DNA from: Erwinia psidii | Lineage (GTDB): Bacteria > Pseudomonadota > Gammaproteobacteria > Enterobacterales > Enterobacteriaceae | NCBI RefSeq assembly: GCF_003846135.1 | Contig: NZ_RHHM01000007.1 | Location: 62,001-126,000 of the forward strand | Direction of reading: 5' to 3' | Length of the DNA: 64,000 nucleotides | Shown here: positions 17,477 through 28,873 of the stretch, one piece after another | How the letters are laid out: every line of letters starts with the position of its first letter | Numbering within the stretch: position 1 is the first letter of the stretch | Position numbers and translations under genes: made by a program | The notes under the pieces: generated by a model | Seen by the model: only the letters and a program-made list of their open reading frames with translations | Database searches by the model: none | What the model was told of the DNA's origin: nothing

Positions 17477-20400
17477 TCAGGAAGAAGCCTGCCGGTCTTC
17501 CGGTGCAACAGCAGAATTAGCCGCCGTTGGCTCAGCCGCAAAACCACGCAGGCCAACAACATGCACATGCTCGGTATTGTTTATCACCTTACGTACCAGC
17601 TTGTAAGTGGTGCCTTTTTCCGGGCTGATATTTTCCGGTGCCGCGATGATCAGCTGCATCTCCAGGCGATCGCACAGCTCGAACAGCGTGGCAATGGATT
17701 TGGCATCCAGACGGGCCGCTTCATCAAGAAACAGCAACCGGCACGGAGAGATATCTTTACCACGCAGACGGCGCGATTCTTCTTCCCAGCTCTGCACCAC
17801 CATTACCAGAATCGACATGCCGGTACCAATCGCTTCACCGGTAGACAACGCCCCACTCTCCGCACGCAGCCAGCCATCAGAACCGCGGTTGACCTCGACT
17901 TCCATATCGAGATAATTGCGATAATCCAGTAATTCCTCGCCGATGGTCTGCGGCATCCTCTGGCCCATGTCGATCTGCGGGTTCAGACGTTGATAAAGTT
18001 TCGCCAGCGCCTCAGAGAAGGTCAGCCGCTGGCTGTTAAACAGATCCTGATGCTGTTCGTGCTGTTCAGACAACACATCCAGCAGCATGGCATGAGATTC
18101 TCGCACGTTGACGTTCAGACGCACGCTCTGTACCTGGCCAAAGCTGACGCTTTGCAGTCCCTGGTTCAGCTGGCGAATACGGTTCTGTTCGCGCTGAATG
18201 GTCTTACGGATAATATTTGCAACGCTACGTGAACTGATGGCCAGCATCTGTTCGCGGGCGGTCAGCTCCTCGGTGAGACGCCCAAGCTCAATTTCCATCT
18301 GCTCGATAGCTTCAACCGGGTCGTCGGTACGGATGATATCCTGGCGGATACGCTCACGCAGATGCTGGTACACCGCGATAAAGAACTGGATTTTGCGCTC
18401 AGGGCGTTTCGGATCTTCCGAAAGACGAAGAACATCACGCAGATGCTCGTTATCGGCTACCGCCAGACGTAGCGCACCCAGCGCTTTATCCGACATAGAG
18501 CGTAGCTCATCACCGCCCATATAGGCCAGCTCACGGCGGTGGAGACGACGCTCAACGCCATTGTCTTTTACCATCCGTAGCACCGCAACCCAGCCCGCTT
18601 TTGCACTCACCACCTGCTCACGGCTCTGATGATAATCCCGTTCAACGCGTTTCAGTTTTTTCTGCAACGCATCCATTTCAGCTTCACAGAAAGTTAGCTG
18701 TTTCTCAAGCTGATTGCGGCGGGCGCGATTATTGCTCAGCGCTGAATAAAGTTCATCACGACGCAGGCGAGACCGCTCCTCTGCACTGGCATCCGCCTGC
18801 ACGCCAATATCCTGCATTTCCTGATGCAACTCTTTCAGCATATCCTGTTTGGCATCATAAGCGCTTTTCAGGGAGGCCAGCACCTGAGAATACTGGGTCA
18901 GCTGTGCCTGGTGGGCGCGCAACCGCTCCCTGGCACGGGCACGTTCAGATTCAGCCTGTTCAAGACGCTGCCGCAGTTTTTCGTTCAGATCGCTGTTGCC
19001 ATCAAGCATTCCGGCAGAATCAACATAGCTGAAATGCGCACGACGTTGCACCACTTCGGTAACGGCGAAAGCCTGCTGGCGGGCGTCACGCTGGATTTGC
19101 TGCGCCTGCTGGTAGTCCTGTTTCAGCTGGTCGTGCTGCTCAGGATCGCTCTGTAATACTGCGACCAGCGGTTCCAGCTTCGCCAGATGGTTGCCGTGCT
19201 GTTGCAGGAATCGTGCGGCTTCCTGCGCTTCATCCAGCCGCTCAAGAATTTCCTCATAGCGATCCTGGAGCGTTTCATCCATCAACAGGCTCACGCGCGG
19301 CATTAACCGGTTGAGCTGAGCAACCCCCTCTTTCGCCTGTTCGAATTGCTGACGCTGCTGCTGGTTTTCGTTTTCATGTGCAGTCAGCTGTCTTTCCAGC
19401 TCACCACGACGACTGCTCAGCGTACGGATTTGTGCTTCAGGATCGGGCTCAAAAGCCACCCCAAGATGACTGCCAATAAAACGGCTGAAAGACTGATGCA
19501 GGCGCTGGGTTTTCTGTACATCGAACGAGAGCGTGGCATAACGTTCCGCGAGAGTTTCACGCTCGGCGTGCAGCAACTCAAGCTGGTTTTCACGGGCCGC
19601 ACGACCAAAAAGTGGCACTTTGGGAAAACGGGAGTAACGCCACTGACGATCGCCCGCTTTAACCACCACCGCTTTTTGCAGCTCTTCCACGTTAAACACG
19701 CTGTCATCGAATGATTGCGGATCCCCCTCGATCAGATAAAGATCTTCCGGGCAATCTTCAAGGCCTTCCAGCAGGTCACGCACCAGCGACAGGTCAGGAA
19801 CCACGATGCCATGGCGTGACGGACCGTACAGCGCCGAGAAATACGGTGCATCGTCAATGGTAACATCGTCATAAATTTCAGACAGCAGCACACCACCAAA
19901 CCGTTCCGCAAGCGTGTTCAGTCGGGGATCTTCCGCGCCTCCCGGCTGGCTGAAGCGCTCGATTTGCTTCTCAACTTCACGTTTGCGGCTGGAGACTTCA
20001 TCACGCTCAACGGTCGTTTCACGTTCGCGCTCAAGCAGCTGCTGCATAAATTCAGTGACCTGCTGGCTGCTTTCCAGCGACTGACCCGTTTGCTCACTGA
20101 GCTGAGTCAGAATGTCCTGTGCCGCCAGCCACTGCGGAGCCTGCCTGGTCAGGCGGGCAATTTGCTCACGAACCTGCTCCAGCTCCTGGCGCATTGTCAT
20201 GCGCCGTTCACCGGCTTGCGATACGCTCTCAGAAAGCTGTTCTATCTGCGCTTCCAACTCATGTTGCAGCGCCTCCAGCTCCTGCGGATGATATTGCTGC
20301 CCGTGACGTTTGCTGAACTCATTTAACAGTCGTTCGGCATCCTGCTGTTCACGCAATCGCTGTTCCAGCTCTGCCAGCCGGCCACGCAGAGGTTGTAACT

Positions 20401-21940
20401 GCTCAGCATGGTAGCGCTGGTTGCTGGCGTCGCGAAGTAGCTCACGTCCGGTTTGCCAGGCATCGCTGCGGTTAACCGGTCCGGCGATGCGGGTAACTAA
20501 ATCAAGGGCCAAATCAAACTGACTGTGTGCCGCCTCGGCTACGCTCATCTTCTGCTCAAGCATCAACAGCCTGTCGGTGGCTTCCTGCTCTTTTGCCCGA
20601 AAGGTTTCCTGCCAGCTTTCAGCATTATCCACGTTCAGATCGGGCGTCTGACAAACCTGTTGTGCACGTTGCAGAGCGGCAAGCGCCTGCTGATACTGGA
20701 TAGCGCGTGTTTGCTGTACATCCAGCGCCTGCTGATAATCCGCCAGCTGACTTTTTAGTTCATCAACTTCGAGTTCTGCGGCCTCGGCACGCGCTTCATT
20801 CTCTTCCTGAACGTCCCGTGCTTCTTCCACCACGCTGTTCTGTTCTTCCAGACGATAAGCTAACTCATCGATATCGCCTTCATAGCGTTCAATTTTTTCC
20901 TGCTGACGCATTGCCGTCTGCACAAGGTTCAGGTGATCACTGGCGCTCTGATAATCCGTTTCCAGATCGCTTTCTGCCTCGTTATGCTCTCCCAGCTCAC
21001 GCGCCATTTCGACATGGCGGTACTGTTCAGTCGCCAGCTGACGACGGCTGCCAAACAGTTCACCACGCTGTAGCATCGCCCCGTCAAGATGGACCCGCCG
21101 CTCATTGGCATGGCGCATATAGTCGGCGGCCACATAGCTGGTCGCTTCCGAGATCAAATGCTTAAACAAATCGCGGTCAGACTGCGTAACGCGGATGGCT
21201 TCCAGCGTCATACGGTTTTCACGTAGCGCCGCTTCCATATCCTGGAACGCTTTTCGTACGCCGCTGTTTTCCGGCAGCAGGTAGTCACGCAGTGAACGGG
21301 TAATGGCACTGGAGATCCCACCATAAAGTGAGGCTTCAATCAGGCGATAATATTTGCTGCGATCGGCGGCAGAACGAAGACGACGGGCCACAATGCCCAG
21401 GTCGAACATCAGCGAATGATAGTCGGTTATCGAACTGAACTGACGGAACTGAACGCTTTCCATCCCCTCAAACTTCTCTTTCAGTTCATTCAGCGGCAGC
21501 ACGCGCGCCTGGCGGGCATTTACCGTCTCCGTCAGCACCTCAGTCGGATTGAGAGAGGTTGGCAGACCATGAATGCTGAAGGGTTTGATATCCACTTTAC
21601 GATCGCGTCCGGCAACCTGCTGCAAACGGACACCGACAATGACACGCTGATGAACAGAATTGATCACATCCAGCGCCGCATAGCAGACGCCCGGACGCAG
21701 TTTACCGTGCAGCCCTTTATCACGGGAGCCTGATGTGGCACCAGCTTCGGTAGTGTTACGAAAATGCAACAATGTCAGATCGGGAATTAATGCGGTAATA
21801 AAGGCCGCCATAGTGGTGGACTTACCCGCACCATTCCCCCCGGACAGGGTGGTGACCAGCTCATCAAGATCAAACGTCCGGGCGAAAAAACCGTTCCAGT
21901 TAACCAGCGTCAGAGAGCGAAATTTACCGCGTTCAATCAT
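17477..21940 (-). CDS. mukB: chromosome partition protein MukB (SMC-like condensin)
   Basis: 1487 residues (E. coli 1486). SMC-type ATPase of the MukBEF condensin that organises and segregates the chromosome. The N-terminal head has Walker A GGNGAGKS (34-41). Long coiled coils flank a hinge near the middle (region of [13 protein letters not shown]). The C-terminal head has the signature LSTGEAIG and Walker [14 protein letters not shown]. The start MIERGKF matches E. coli and has GGAGAATGATA before it; an in-frame ATG 48 bp upstream lies inside mukE and was rejected. It overlaps the mukE stop by 8 bp, indicating translational coupling in the cmoM-mukF-mukE-mukB operon. Confidence 0.98.
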   Translation of the reverse strand: MIERGKFRSLTLVNWNGFFARTFDLDELVTTLSGGNGAGKSTTMAAFITALIPDLTLLHFRNTTEAGATSGSRDKGLHGKLRPGVCYAALDVINSVHQRVIVGVRLQQVAGRDRKVDIKPFSIHGLPTSLNPTEVLTETVNARQARVLPLNELKEKFEGMESVQFRQFSSITDYHSLMFDLGIVARRLRSAADRSKYYRLIEASLYGGISSAITRSLRDYLLPENSGVRKAFQDMEAALRENRMTLEAIRVTQSDRDLFKHLISEATSYVAADYMRHANERRVHLDGAMLQRGELFGSRRQLATEQYRHVEMARELGEHNEAESDLETDYQSASDHLNLVQTAMRQQEKIERYEGDIDELAYRLEEQNSVVEEARDVQEENEARAEAAELEVDELKSQLADYQQALDVQQTRAIQYQQALAALQRAQQVCQTPDLNVDNAESWQETFRAKEQEATDRLLMLEQKMSVAEAAHSQFDLALDLVTRIAGPVNRSDAWQTGRELLRDASNQRYHAEQLQPLRGRLAELEQRLREQQDAERLLNEFSKRHGQQYHPQELEALQHELEAQIEQLSESVSQAGERRMTMRQELEQVREQIARLTRQAPQWLAAQDILTQLSEQTGQSLESSQQVTEFMQQLLERERETTVERDEVSSRKREVEKQIERFSQPGGAEDPRLNTLAERFGGVLLSEIYDDVTIDDAPYFSALYGPSRHGIVVPDLSLVRDLLEGLEDCPEDLYLIEGDPQSFDDSVFNVEELQKAVVVKAGDRQWRYSRFPKVPLFGRAARENQLELLHAERETLAERYATLSFDVQKTQRLHQSFSRFIGSHLGVAFEPDPEAQIRTLSSRRGELERQLTAHENENQQQRQQFEQAKEGVAQLNRLMPRVSLLMDETLQDRYEEILERLDEAQEAARFLQQHGNHLAKLEPLVAVLQSDPEQHDQLKQDYQQAQQIQRDARQQAFAVTEVVQRRAHFSYVDSAGMLDGNSDLNEKLRQRLEQAESERARARERLRAHQAQLTQYSQVLASLKSAYDAKQDMLKELHQEMQDIGVQADASAEERSRLRRDELYSALSNNRARRNQLEKQLTFCEAEMDALQKKLKRVERDYHQSREQVVSAKAGWVAVLRMVKDNGVERRLHRRELAYMGGDELRSMSDKALGALRLAVADNEHLRDVLRLSEDPKRPERKIQFFIAVYQHLRERIRQDIIRTDDPVEAIEQMEIELGRLTEELTAREQMLAISSRSVANIIRKTIQREQNRIRQLNQGLQSVSFGQVQSVRLNVNVRESHAMLLDVLSEQHEQHQDLFNSQRLTFSEALAKLYQRLNPQIDMGQRMPQTIGEELLDYRNYLDMEVEVNRGSDGWLRAESGALSTGEAIGTGMSILVMVVQSWEEESRRLRGKDISPCRLLFLDEAARLDAKSIATLFELCDRLEMQLIIAAPENISPEKGTTYKLVRKVINNTEHVHVVGLRGFAAEPTAANSAVAPEDRQASS

Positions 21941-22649
21941 TATCATTCTCCGCGTTATCGGACGTTGCACCGTCCTCATCGCTTTCATCGTTCAGGGCAA
22001 GCCCACCCTCTACCGGCATGGCTTCACCATCCCTGATCATTCTCAACTGCGCCTCGCGGGCATCATCACCACTACGCACATCCGCTCCAAAACGGAACAC
22101 CGACTCAATAATGCGGAATTTGCTGCTGTCGTTCCCCATAAACCACACCATTCCCAGACGGCGCAAACGGTTTAACGAGGCGCGCATTTTTTCCTGCAGC
22201 TTCTGACGATCGAGATCGGAACCGGTAGAACGCTGATTGACCAGCTTCAACAATTTGCTTTCATCGGCCAGCGACAGCAGTTCATCGTACAGTTCCTGCT
22301 GGGTGAAAATTCCCTCATTGGCCAGCCTTTCCGGGCTGAGATAAAGATAACAGAGGATTTTTCCAACCATCATGTCCAGCTCGGAGAGCACCGAACGCGG
22401 GATCAGCGTGGTGGAACGGGGACGCAGATAAAAAAAACCTTCCGGCGCGCGGATCAGCTCAACGTTATAACGCGCATAGAACTCCTCCAGATACTCCTGG
22501 TAGTCCATCAGAAAGGCGTGATTGTCCAGTTCTTCAATGCCAATATGGCGACCGGCACGCAGCTGGCTGTCCAGCGCCGGAAAGAGCGAATTTGCCAGTG
22601 CCTGGGCCAGTTTTACCGGCATCACTTGTTCAATATTTATCGATGACAT
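21933..22649 (-). CDS. mukE: chromosome partition protein MukE (kite subunit)
   Basis: 238 residues (E. coli 234). A winged-helix kite subunit that binds MukF and the MukB head. Near-identical blocks to E. coli include [16 protein letters not shown] and [22 protein letters not shown]. The C-terminal tail is acidic ([18 protein letters not shown]). The start MSSINIE was chosen by homology; an upstream in-frame ATG at 22676 would overlap mukF much further. Its start overlaps the mukF end by 20 bp and its end overlaps the mukB start by 8 bp, typical of subunits made in fixed ratio. Confidence 0.97.
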   Translation of the reverse strand: MSSINIEQVMPVKLAQALANSLFPALDSQLRAGRHIGIEELDNHAFLMDYQEYLEEFYARYNVELIRAPEGFFYLRPRSTTLIPRSVLSELDMMVGKILCYLYLSPERLANEGIFTQQELYDELLSLADESKLLKLVNQRSTGSDLDRQKLQEKMRASLNRLRRLGMVWFMGNDSSKFRIIESVFRFGADVRSGDDAREAQLRMIRDGEAMPVEGGLALNDESDEDGATSDNAENDND

Positions 22650-23952
22650 GCGCCTGTACCTTGGCTCCGTAATCATTAATGACCTGCCACTCAGCGGGCA
22701 GGCCGGAGAAATCGGCCTCGGCCACGCCTAAACGCACGGCCTGATCGACAACGATTCTTGCCACATCAAAATGACGGGCGCGGGGATACTGCGTCAGGTA
22801 TTCGCGCATCACCTCGCCCAGATTGAGCGGCTTCTGCTGCACTTTGTAAAAAGCCAGCGCGTCTTCAATCATCGCTGCCAGTTGTTCACGAATTTCATTG
22901 AACTCTTCGTATTCCAGTTCGGAGGGCAGCTCACCGGTCACTTCCTCATCACGCAGCGTCAGTTCTTCATCACGCACGTCAAACAGACGATCCGCATTGG
23001 CATAGGTCAGTGCCCAGGGCGCGTCGAAATAGCTCTGCACTGACTGGCGAAGACGCTGGGCGAACACGCGGTTCTTATCCATATCGATGGCCGTGCGGAT
23101 AAACTTGTGCACGTGGCGGTCATAGCCAATCCACAGATCGATCGCCTGTTGGCCCCAGCTGATAATACGGTCCAGTTTGCTTTGCAGGTCGAAGACCAGC
23201 TTATCGATAAAGCCCAGGTCCGGGCTGCTCAGGGTCGCATCCTGAATGCGCAACAGATTGGCCTGTAGCTTGTCCCCCGCGGCTTCCAGCGTATCCTGCA
23301 ATTCGCGCAGCGTACCGGAAGTTTCACTGAGCAACCGCTCGCAGCTGGATATCGCCGCACGCCAGTCTTTATTCAATAACTGAGCGATATCGTCCTTAAC
23401 CAGCTGCTGCTGCTCATCCATGATGCGTTGGGAGATATCGATACTGTCGAAAATTTCTGCCACAGAATATTTCAGCGGCGCGAACACATTGCGGTGCCAG
23501 TGAAAATCATCGCCATCCTCGTCAGCCGCATCGGCCGCACGTTTCAGCTCACCGGCAACAATCGACAACTGCATGGAAAGACGCAGGGTGGAAAATTCCC
23601 GCTGGCGAATATAATAATCAGTGATGCCTATCGCCAGCGGTGTCAGACGATAAATGGCATTACCTTCAACGTGTTCACTGGTAAAGCGATTAAGCAGACG
23701 CTGGCGCACCATATCATTAATGGCATTATTGGCACGAACCACGACAGTTTCACTGGACTGCTCAAATCCTTCACTGACGTGACGAAAGGCATCGGTCAGT
23801 TCGCCTTCGTTCATTTCGCCATCCATCCGTTCACCGTTAAGGGTGGCGATAGCCAGTAAAAAAGTCAGACGTTCGGTGGGCAACGTGACAGAAAAATCAT
23901 TTTTTCGCGCCCAGGCAACCAGTTCCGGTACAGTCTGGGAAAATTCACTCAT
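22630..23952 (-). CDS. mukF: chromosome partition protein MukF (kleisin)
   Basis: 440 residues, same as E. coli. The kleisin of MukBEF bridges the MukB heads and forms dimers through its N-terminal winged helix ([21 protein letters not shown]). A helical middle region (about 120-320) and a C-terminal winged helix follow. In the same operon as cmoM (8-bp overlap upstream) and mukE (20-bp overlap downstream). No anomaly seen. Confidence 0.98.
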   Translation of the reverse strand: MSEFSQTVPELVAWARKNDFSVTLPTERLTFLLAIATLNGERMDGEMNEGELTDAFRHVSEGFEQSSETVVVRANNAINDMVRQRLLNRFTSEHVEGNAIYRLTPLAIGITDYYIRQREFSTLRLSMQLSIVAGELKRAADAADEDGDDFHWHRNVFAPLKYSVAEIFDSIDISQRIMDEQQQLVKDDIAQLLNKDWRAAISSCERLLSETSGTLRELQDTLEAAGDKLQANLLRIQDATLSSPDLGFIDKLVFDLQSKLDRIISWGQQAIDLWIGYDRHVHKFIRTAIDMDKNRVFAQRLRQSVQSYFDAPWALTYANADRLFDVRDEELTLRDEEVTGELPSELEYEEFNEIREQLAAMIEDALAFYKVQQKPLNLGEVMREYLTQYPRARHFDVARIVVDQAVRLGVAEADFSGLPAEWQVINDYGAKVQAHVIDKY

Positions 23953-24733
23953 GGTTGTTCCTGTTTATGGGTTTCCGTGCTGTCACATGGATATAACGGC
24001 CCAGGCTTAAAAATGGCTCCTGGCGGCAGAAGCGTTTTTCCAGCGCCAGAATTTCCTCAAAGCGTTCAGTCTGTTTGTGCTTATCACGCATATAGTCGTG
24101 GAAAACGCGAATGCCGGTTTTATTTTCCACGCTAAATCCGGCCTCTTCCAGCCAGCGATAAACCTGTTCCGGTTCGCGTGGGTAATCCGGTGACAACGTT
24201 TTTCGCTTCCTTTTACGCAAATCTGCCTGCATATAGCCAAAATTGCCGAGGACCAGCGTCTGCATCATCAACCCATTGACGTTGTAGAACATTAACGACA
24301 GCACGCCGCCCGGATGCAGCACATCATATAAGGCGGCAAGAACCGCTTGCGGCTCTGCCACCCATTCAAGCACCGCGTGAAACAATACCAGATCGGCGGG
24401 CTTATCCAAATCCTGACCGACCTGTTGTGCGCTAATTTGTTTGAATTGCATGTTATCGCCCACCCCTTTTTCCAACGCAAAAGCGCGGGCGCGTTGCAAC
24501 ATCTCTTCAGACAAATCGCAAAGTAAAACCTGATGCCCCCTCGCGGCAAGTTGACAACTGGTTTGCCCTTCCCCTCCCCCCGCGTCGAGGATCTGCAATG
24601 GCCTGTCAGGCAACGTAGGCAGGATTTCATCCAGCTCCTGCCAGACAATGGCCTGGCGGATACGGCCTTTGGTGGTACCGTAGATATTCTGCGAAAATTT
24701 TTCCGCGATATCATCAAAGTTGCGATCCTGCAT
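23945..24733 (-). CDS. cmoM: tRNA 5-carboxymethoxyuridine methyltransferase
   Basis: 262 residues (E. coli CmoM/SmtA 261). SAM-dependent Rossmann methyltransferase that makes the methyl ester of cmo5U34 in tRNAs, tuning wobble decoding. The SAM motif [10 protein letters not shown] is at 49-58, and FHAVLEWV and the C-terminal [12 protein letters not shown] match E. coli. The start MQDRNFDD is supported by homology and GGAG 9 nt upstream; an in-frame ATG at 24787 was rejected. First gene of the muk operon, divergent from elyC with 128 bp between the starts. Confidence 0.96.
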   Translation of the reverse strand: MQDRNFDDIAEKFSQNIYGTTKGRIRQAIVWQELDEILPTLPDRPLQILDAGGGEGQTSCQLAARGHQVLLCDLSEEMLQRARAFALEKGVGDNMQFKQISAQQVGQDLDKPADLVLFHAVLEWVAEPQAVLAALYDVLHPGGVLSLMFYNVNGLMMQTLVLGNFGYMQADLRKRKRKTLSPDYPREPEQVYRWLEEAGFSVENKTGIRVFHDYMRDKHKQTERFEEILALEKRFCRQEPFLSLGRYIHVTARKPINRNNHE

Positions 24734-24861
24734 GGTCAGGCTCCGGGCTGTGCATTGGATGAATCTGCGGTCTATTTTGGCATACACTGGCAGATAATGA
24801 ACCTTTCAGTCACCGCTTCGATTTCGGGTGATGTTTTTTCGGACAAACGGAGTCTGTTTTC

Positions 24862-25641
24862 ATGCTTTTCGTACTTAAAAAAGTGATCGGCAGCCTGTTA
24901 TTACCCCTACCTCTGCTGCTGATGCTCATGACGGCTGGGCTTTTGCTACTCTGGTTCAGCCGCTGGCAGAAAACAGGCAAAATTATCCTCTCATGCACCT
25001 GGCTGATATTGATATTGCTCAGCCTGCAACCGGTGGCCGACGGCCTGCTCAGGCCGACAGAAAACCGCTATCCCACCTGGCAACAACAGCAAAAAATAGA
25101 TTATGTGGTGGTGCTTGGCGGCGGCTACACCTGGGATGCTAACTGGGCTCCCAGTGCCAATATGCTCAACAATAGTCTGCCGCGACTGACGGAGGGAATT
25201 CGTCTTTGGCGTGAGAATCCGGGGGCAAAGATGATTTTTACCGGGGCAAAGGCACAGCATAATCCGCTCAGCTCGGCAGAGGTGACGTCCCGCGTGGCGC
25301 AGTCACTGGGGGTGCCTGCCAGTGAAATTATTACGCTGGACAGGCCGCGCGATACCAGGCAGGAAGCGAATGAAGTGGCTAAAGTCGTTGGTCATCATCC
25401 TTTCCTGCTGGTGACGTCGGCTTCACATTTGCCCAGGGCAATGATCTTCTTCCGTCAACAGGGACTTAATCCCTTCCCTGCACCAGCCAATCAACTGGCT
25501 ATCTCTTCGCCGTTAAATTTCTGGGAAAAAGCAATCCCATCGCCATTGTGGCTGAGTCACAGTGAGACCGCGATGTATGAGATGCTTGGCCGCCTCTGGC
25601 AGCGGATGACCTCTTCTGCCTCAGTGAAGCCAGAGGAGTAA
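24862..25641 (+). CDS. elyC: envelope biogenesis factor, DUF218 family
   Basis: 259 residues, as E. coli ElyC (YcbC). Two N-terminal membrane segments (about 9-33 and 39-58) hold a periplasmic DUF218 domain (YVVVLGGGYTWD ... FTGAKAQHNPLSSAEV ... DRPRDTRQEA). Family knowledge: ElyC is needed for normal peptidoglycan synthesis at low temperature; its biochemical activity is uncertain. GGAG lies about 10 nt before the ATG. The gene end overlaps the convergent ycbJ end by 21 bp. Confidence 0.95.
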   Translation: MLFVLKKVIGSLLLPLPLLLMLMTAGLLLLWFSRWQKTGKIILSCTWLILILLSLQPVADGLLRPTENRYPTWQQQQKIDYVVVLGGGYTWDANWAPSANMLNNSLPRLTEGIRLWRENPGAKMIFTGAKAQHNPLSSAEVTSRVAQSLGVPASEIITLDRPRDTRQEANEVAKVVGHHPFLLVTSASHLPRAMIFFRQQGLNPFPAPANQLAISSPLNFWEKAIPSPLWLSHSETAMYEMLGRLWQRMTSSASVKPEE

Positions 25642-26514
25642 TGCGTGAGCGGCTCGCTCAACACGGTCGCGGTTAAATCTGCCGGTATGGATCAGCTGTT
25701 CCATTTCATCCCAAAGGGTATACAACCAGCGACGGGCGATAAAACCTTCGGCGACCGGGGCCTGCTTCAGATAGTGGAAAAACAGGGCTTCCGACGGTGC
25801 TTCCTCACCCAGCCGGAACAGTTCATATTCACGGGGAGCCCATAGTATGGGGGCTGGATTAATAAATGACAGCAGTTCATCGCGGCGGGGATGCCTGAGC
25901 ATATTGCGTAGCCTAAGATCCCCGTGGATCATCACGCAGGGATCGCCAAAATCCTCAAACAACCGCGCCAGCTCCTGTCTGCTGCGAAACAATATCTGCC
26001 AGTTTTCCACACTCAGCGTTTGCGGTCGCATCAGACTCAACACCGACCACAGCGTCTCCACCCGCTGCGCATACCAGGCAGACCAGTGGTTTTCTTGTGT
26101 ACTGTCGACGTTGCCTACCAGACCATGGCTGTCTATCCGGTGCCAGGCCAGCATCGCTTCGACAATCTGCCCCTGCAACTGAAGCCAGCGCTGTGGCGTG
26201 CGGGTGGGCGCTTCCGCCGACACGCCCCCCATTCGCTGCATCAGCAGCACCTCATGCTGGGGTTGCTGCTGGCTGACAACCAGTCCATAAACCGTCGGTA
26301 TACGAACAACGCTTTCTCGCGCAAGCATCGACAGTTTATACGCTTCCTGAGTGGCTATTCCTTTGATATTAAAGTATTTTGCCACCAGAGGTAGCGAATG
26401 CCCCTGACCATCATAAAGCGACCAGAGGCTGTAGGGGGGGTGTTCACTGATGCATTCAAGGCGGCTTAACGTCTCTCCCAGCACCAGCGACAATTCTGAA
26501 CGAAGTTGTTCCAT
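25621..26514 (-). CDS. ycbJ: YcbJ, phosphotransferase (APH/choline kinase fold)-like protein
   Basis: 297 residues, same as E. coli YcbJ. MIHGDLRLRNML resembles the HGDxxxxN catalytic loop of aminoglycoside and choline kinase-fold enzymes, and WAPREYELFRLG occupies the usual place of the metal-binding segment. The substrate and true activity are unknown; a degenerate kinase is possible. The start MEQLRSELS has an ideal AAGGAG with 6-nt spacing. A longer reading from 26658 is unsupported. It overlaps elyC tail to tail. Confidence 0.9.
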   Translation of the reverse strand: MEQLRSELSLVLGETLSRLECISEHPPYSLWSLYDGQGHSLPLVAKYFNIKGIATQEAYKLSMLARESVVRIPTVYGLVVSQQQPQHEVLLMQRMGGVSAEAPTRTPQRWLQLQGQIVEAMLAWHRIDSHGLVGNVDSTQENHWSAWYAQRVETLWSVLSLMRPQTLSVENWQILFRSRQELARLFEDFGDPCVMIHGDLRLRNMLRHPRRDELLSFINPAPILWAPREYELFRLGEEAPSEALFFHYLKQAPVAEGFIARRWLYTLWDEMEQLIHTGRFNRDRVERAAHALLLWLH

Positions 26515-26588
26515 CTGTGGCTCCTTAGTCAGACCGGACAGGACCGGCTCTGCTTTGTTATCCCCGGAGCAAATATAAAGAACAGACA

Positions 26589-26605
26589 GGGGCCAGAAAG
26601 GCCCC
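26589..26605 (-). terminator. probable kdsB terminator
   Basis: GGGGCC, loop AGAAA, GGCCCC. On the minus strand it is followed by TGTCTGTTCTTT, a weak U-rich tail. It lies between kdsB and ycbJ. Confidence 0.5.
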
Positions 26606-26611
26606 AAAGCA

Positions 26612-27358
26612 TTACTGCATTTCAGCCCGGATGCGGGCCAGATCCTCCGGCGTATCAACGCCTACGCCTGGGATCGCTTTAGCAACATCCACATGAATTT
26701 TTTCGCCATACCACAACACGCGCAGCTGCTCCAACAGCTCGATGTGTTCCAACGGGCTGGGCTGCCAGCTGACATAGCGACGAATAAAGCCCGCCCGATA
26801 ACCATAAATACCAATGTGGCGCAGGAAATGGTCGCCGATCGCCTCACGGGAAGTGGCAAAACGCTCCCGATCCCAGGGGATGGTTGCCCTGGAAAAATAG
26901 AGCGCATAACCTTGTGCATCCTTTACAACCTTAACCGCATTGGGGTTGAAGGCTTCTTCTGCTGACGTCACAGGCACCGCCAGCGTGGCCATACCGGCGG
27001 TACTTTTGGCCAGATTATCGGCCACCTGACGAATGATCACCGGGGGGATCATCGGCTCATCGCCCTGCACATTGACAATAATGGTGTCATCAGCAAACTG
27101 ATAGTGGCCGATCACTTCGGCAAGCCGCTCAGTCCCGGACTGATGATCGGCGCGCGTCATACAAACCTCACCACCTGCCTGTTCCACTGCCCGCGCCACG
27201 TCCTGATTGTCTGTTGCTACAATCACTCTGTCAGCACCCGATTCGAGCGCACGTTCCATTACATGCACCACCATCGGTTTGCCATGAATATCGACCAGTG
27301 GCTTTCCGGGCAGCCGCGTGGACGCAAAACGGGCTGGTATAATGGCAATAAAACTCAT
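26612..27358 (-). CDS. kdsB: 3-deoxy-manno-octulosonate cytidylyltransferase (CMP-Kdo synthetase)
   Basis: 248 residues, same as E. coli. Activates Kdo with CTP for lipopolysaccharide inner-core synthesis in the cytosol. The nucleotidyltransferase motif [19 protein letters not shown] opens the protein, and [10 protein letters not shown] is the metal and nucleotide site. Its start overlaps the ycaR stop by 4 bp (ATGA), so the two are translationally coupled. Situated with lpxK and msbA, a local cluster for lipid A and core assembly. Confidence 0.98.
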   Translation of the reverse strand: MSFIAIIPARFASTRLPGKPLVDIHGKPMVVHVMERALESGADRVIVATDNQDVARAVEQAGGEVCMTRADHQSGTERLAEVIGHYQFADDTIIVNVQGDEPMIPPVIIRQVADNLAKSTAGMATLAVPVTSAEEAFNPNAVKVVKDAQGYALYFSRATIPWDRERFATSREAIGDHFLRHIGIYGYRAGFIRRYVSWQPSPLEHIELLEQLRVLWYGEKIHVDVAKAIPGVGVDTPEDLARIRAEMQ

Positions 27359-27537
27359 GGATGGCTCTCTTCAAGGCGAAGTGAGCGCGCTTCGGTTTCC
27401 AACAGCACGGGAATACCGTCACGTACCGGATAAGCCAGACCATCCGGTTTGCAGATAAGTTCCTGTTGATCTTTGCTGTAGTACAGTTTGCCGTGACACA
27501 CAGGACAGGCGACAATTTCAAGTAAACGATGATCCAT
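27355..27537 (-). CDS. ycaR: UPF0434 / Trm112-like small protein YcaR
   Basis: 60 residues. The zinc-ribbon-like half motif CPVCHGKL and a single later Cys (ELICKPDG), then [14 protein letters not shown], define the Trm112-like family. In yeast Trm112 is a methyltransferase partner; the bacterial role is unproven. Same length and context (lpxK-ycaQ-ycaR-kdsB) as E. coli. Couples to kdsB by a 4-bp overlap. Confidence 0.94.
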   Translation of the reverse strand: MDHRLLEIVACPVCHGKLYYSKDQQELICKPDGLAYPVRDGIPVLLETEARSLRLEESHP

Positions 27538-27620
27538 GGTATCTCCCTTATGGAACCGGTCAGACAGGCGGTCAGAATATCACAGCTCGCCTGCGGAAAG
27601 TTACCCTCCCCGAACAACGG

Positions 27621-28829
27621 TTACACCATCCAGCTTTTTGGCCAGGCCTCCGCCATTTCATGCGGTAATTTTTCCAACCGCACGACTTCCGCACTCTGCC
27701 AACGGGCAAAACGCACAATGGCGAGTCGTACATCATCCAGCAGGCGCTGGCTAATCTTTACATCAGGTTGTAACCAGAACTGTTTGATTAACAGCGTTTT
27801 TTCTTTACGTAGCATTTTTGCGTCCAGTCGACCTTTCAGCGCACCACGGTGCAACACCGGCAGAACAAAATAGCCATACTGACGTTTTTCTTCCGGCGTG
27901 TAACATTCCAGCCGGTAATCAAAGCCAAACAGCTCCCGTGCACGCTTACGGTCCCAGACCAGCGGATCAAAAGGAGAAAGTAGCGTGGTATGGGTGGCAT
28001 CTGGCATCACTTCAGGATCTGTCTGTCGCGGTTGATACAGATAACACTCGCCCAGTGTCTCCACGTTGACCGGCAAGATCTCCCCTGATGCCCGCCATCT
28101 GGCAACAGTATCCTTAACGGGCGCACCTTTTAACCGGTAGTAATCAGCAAGCCAGTTAGTGCGAAAAATGCCCAGACTCGCCGCGCTGTTACGCAGCATC
28201 TGCCGAACCGCCTGTTCCTCATCCAGGGTTTGCAGTGCATCATTCCACGCCGGCAGCACGTTTTGACGCAGATCGTACACGCGCTGAAAATTCCTTCTCT
28301 CCTTTACCATCAGCTCACCCGCACTGAACAGGTTTTCCAGGTGGCGCTTTTGCGGCTTCCATGCCCACCAGCCCGGTTTTTGCCCGGGTGGGCTGGCAAA
28401 ATCTGCCGATCTCACCGGTCCATTTTTACTGATATGTTCCAGCAGTGCGCTGATTTCATGCTGCCAGGTTGCCACCCATTCACGGTTATATTTCCAGTCA
28501 GGATAACGGGGGGTAAGCATACGGTGACGAAAAAGGGCATAGTCCTCAATGGGGATAAAACAGGCTTCGTGCGCCCAATATTCAAACAGTCTGCCTGTCG
28601 ATAAGGCCTCTTCCAGCCAGCACTGCGGGTATTCACCCAGTCGGCTGAACAGCACCAGATAAGGACTGCGGGCCACTACGTGGATGGTATCAATCTGCAA
28701 CAGAGACATCTGGCGAATAGCGCTGATAAGATCATCAGAACAGGCTTTTCGGCCAGCAGGCCGAAGCAACCCCTGGGCAGCAAGTTGCAGGTGACGTGCC
28801 TGGCGTAGAGAAAGAGAGAGAACAGCCAT
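27621..28829 (-). CDS. ycaQ: DNA glycosylase YcaQ, winged-helix HTH_42 family
   Basis: 402 residues. Family knowledge: YcaQ unhooks DNA interstrand crosslinks and removes bulky N7-alkylguanine. The catalytic QxD motif is present as MSLLQIDTIHVVARSPYLVLFSR, along with the conserved SPFDPLVWDRKRA and RQYGYFVLPVLHRG. Length is close to E. coli. It stands between lpxK and ycaR on the same strand, 44 bp after lpxK and 83 bp before ycaR, so cotranscription is plausible. Confidence 0.95.
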   Translation of the reverse strand: MAVLSLSLRQARHLQLAAQGLLRPAGRKACSDDLISAIRQMSLLQIDTIHVVARSPYLVLFSRLGEYPQCWLEEALSTGRLFEYWAHEACFIPIEDYALFRHRMLTPRYPDWKYNREWVATWQHEISALLEHISKNGPVRSADFASPPGQKPGWWAWKPQKRHLENLFSAGELMVKERRNFQRVYDLRQNVLPAWNDALQTLDEEQAVRQMLRNSAASLGIFRTNWLADYYRLKGAPVKDTVARWRASGEILPVNVETLGECYLYQPRQTDPEVMPDATHTTLLSPFDPLVWDRKRARELFGFDYRLECYTPEEKRQYGYFVLPVLHRGALKGRLDAKMLRKEKTLLIKQFWLQPDVKISQRLLDDVRLAIVRFARWQSAEVVRLEKLPHEMAEAWPKSWMV

Positions 28830-28873
28830 AACGAACCTTCATCAAAAAGATCCGTTCAGTTTAGTAGCTTTAT

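Noticed and set aside
23428-23859. 143-codon plus-strand frame opposite mukF
   Set aside because: Antisense shadow of a well-conserved gene, with no ribosome site or recognisable family.
26515-26658. N-terminal extension of YcbJ
   Set aside because: The extra 48 codons cover the kdsB terminator hairpin and lack a ribosome site; the ATG at 26514 has AAGGAG and the family length.
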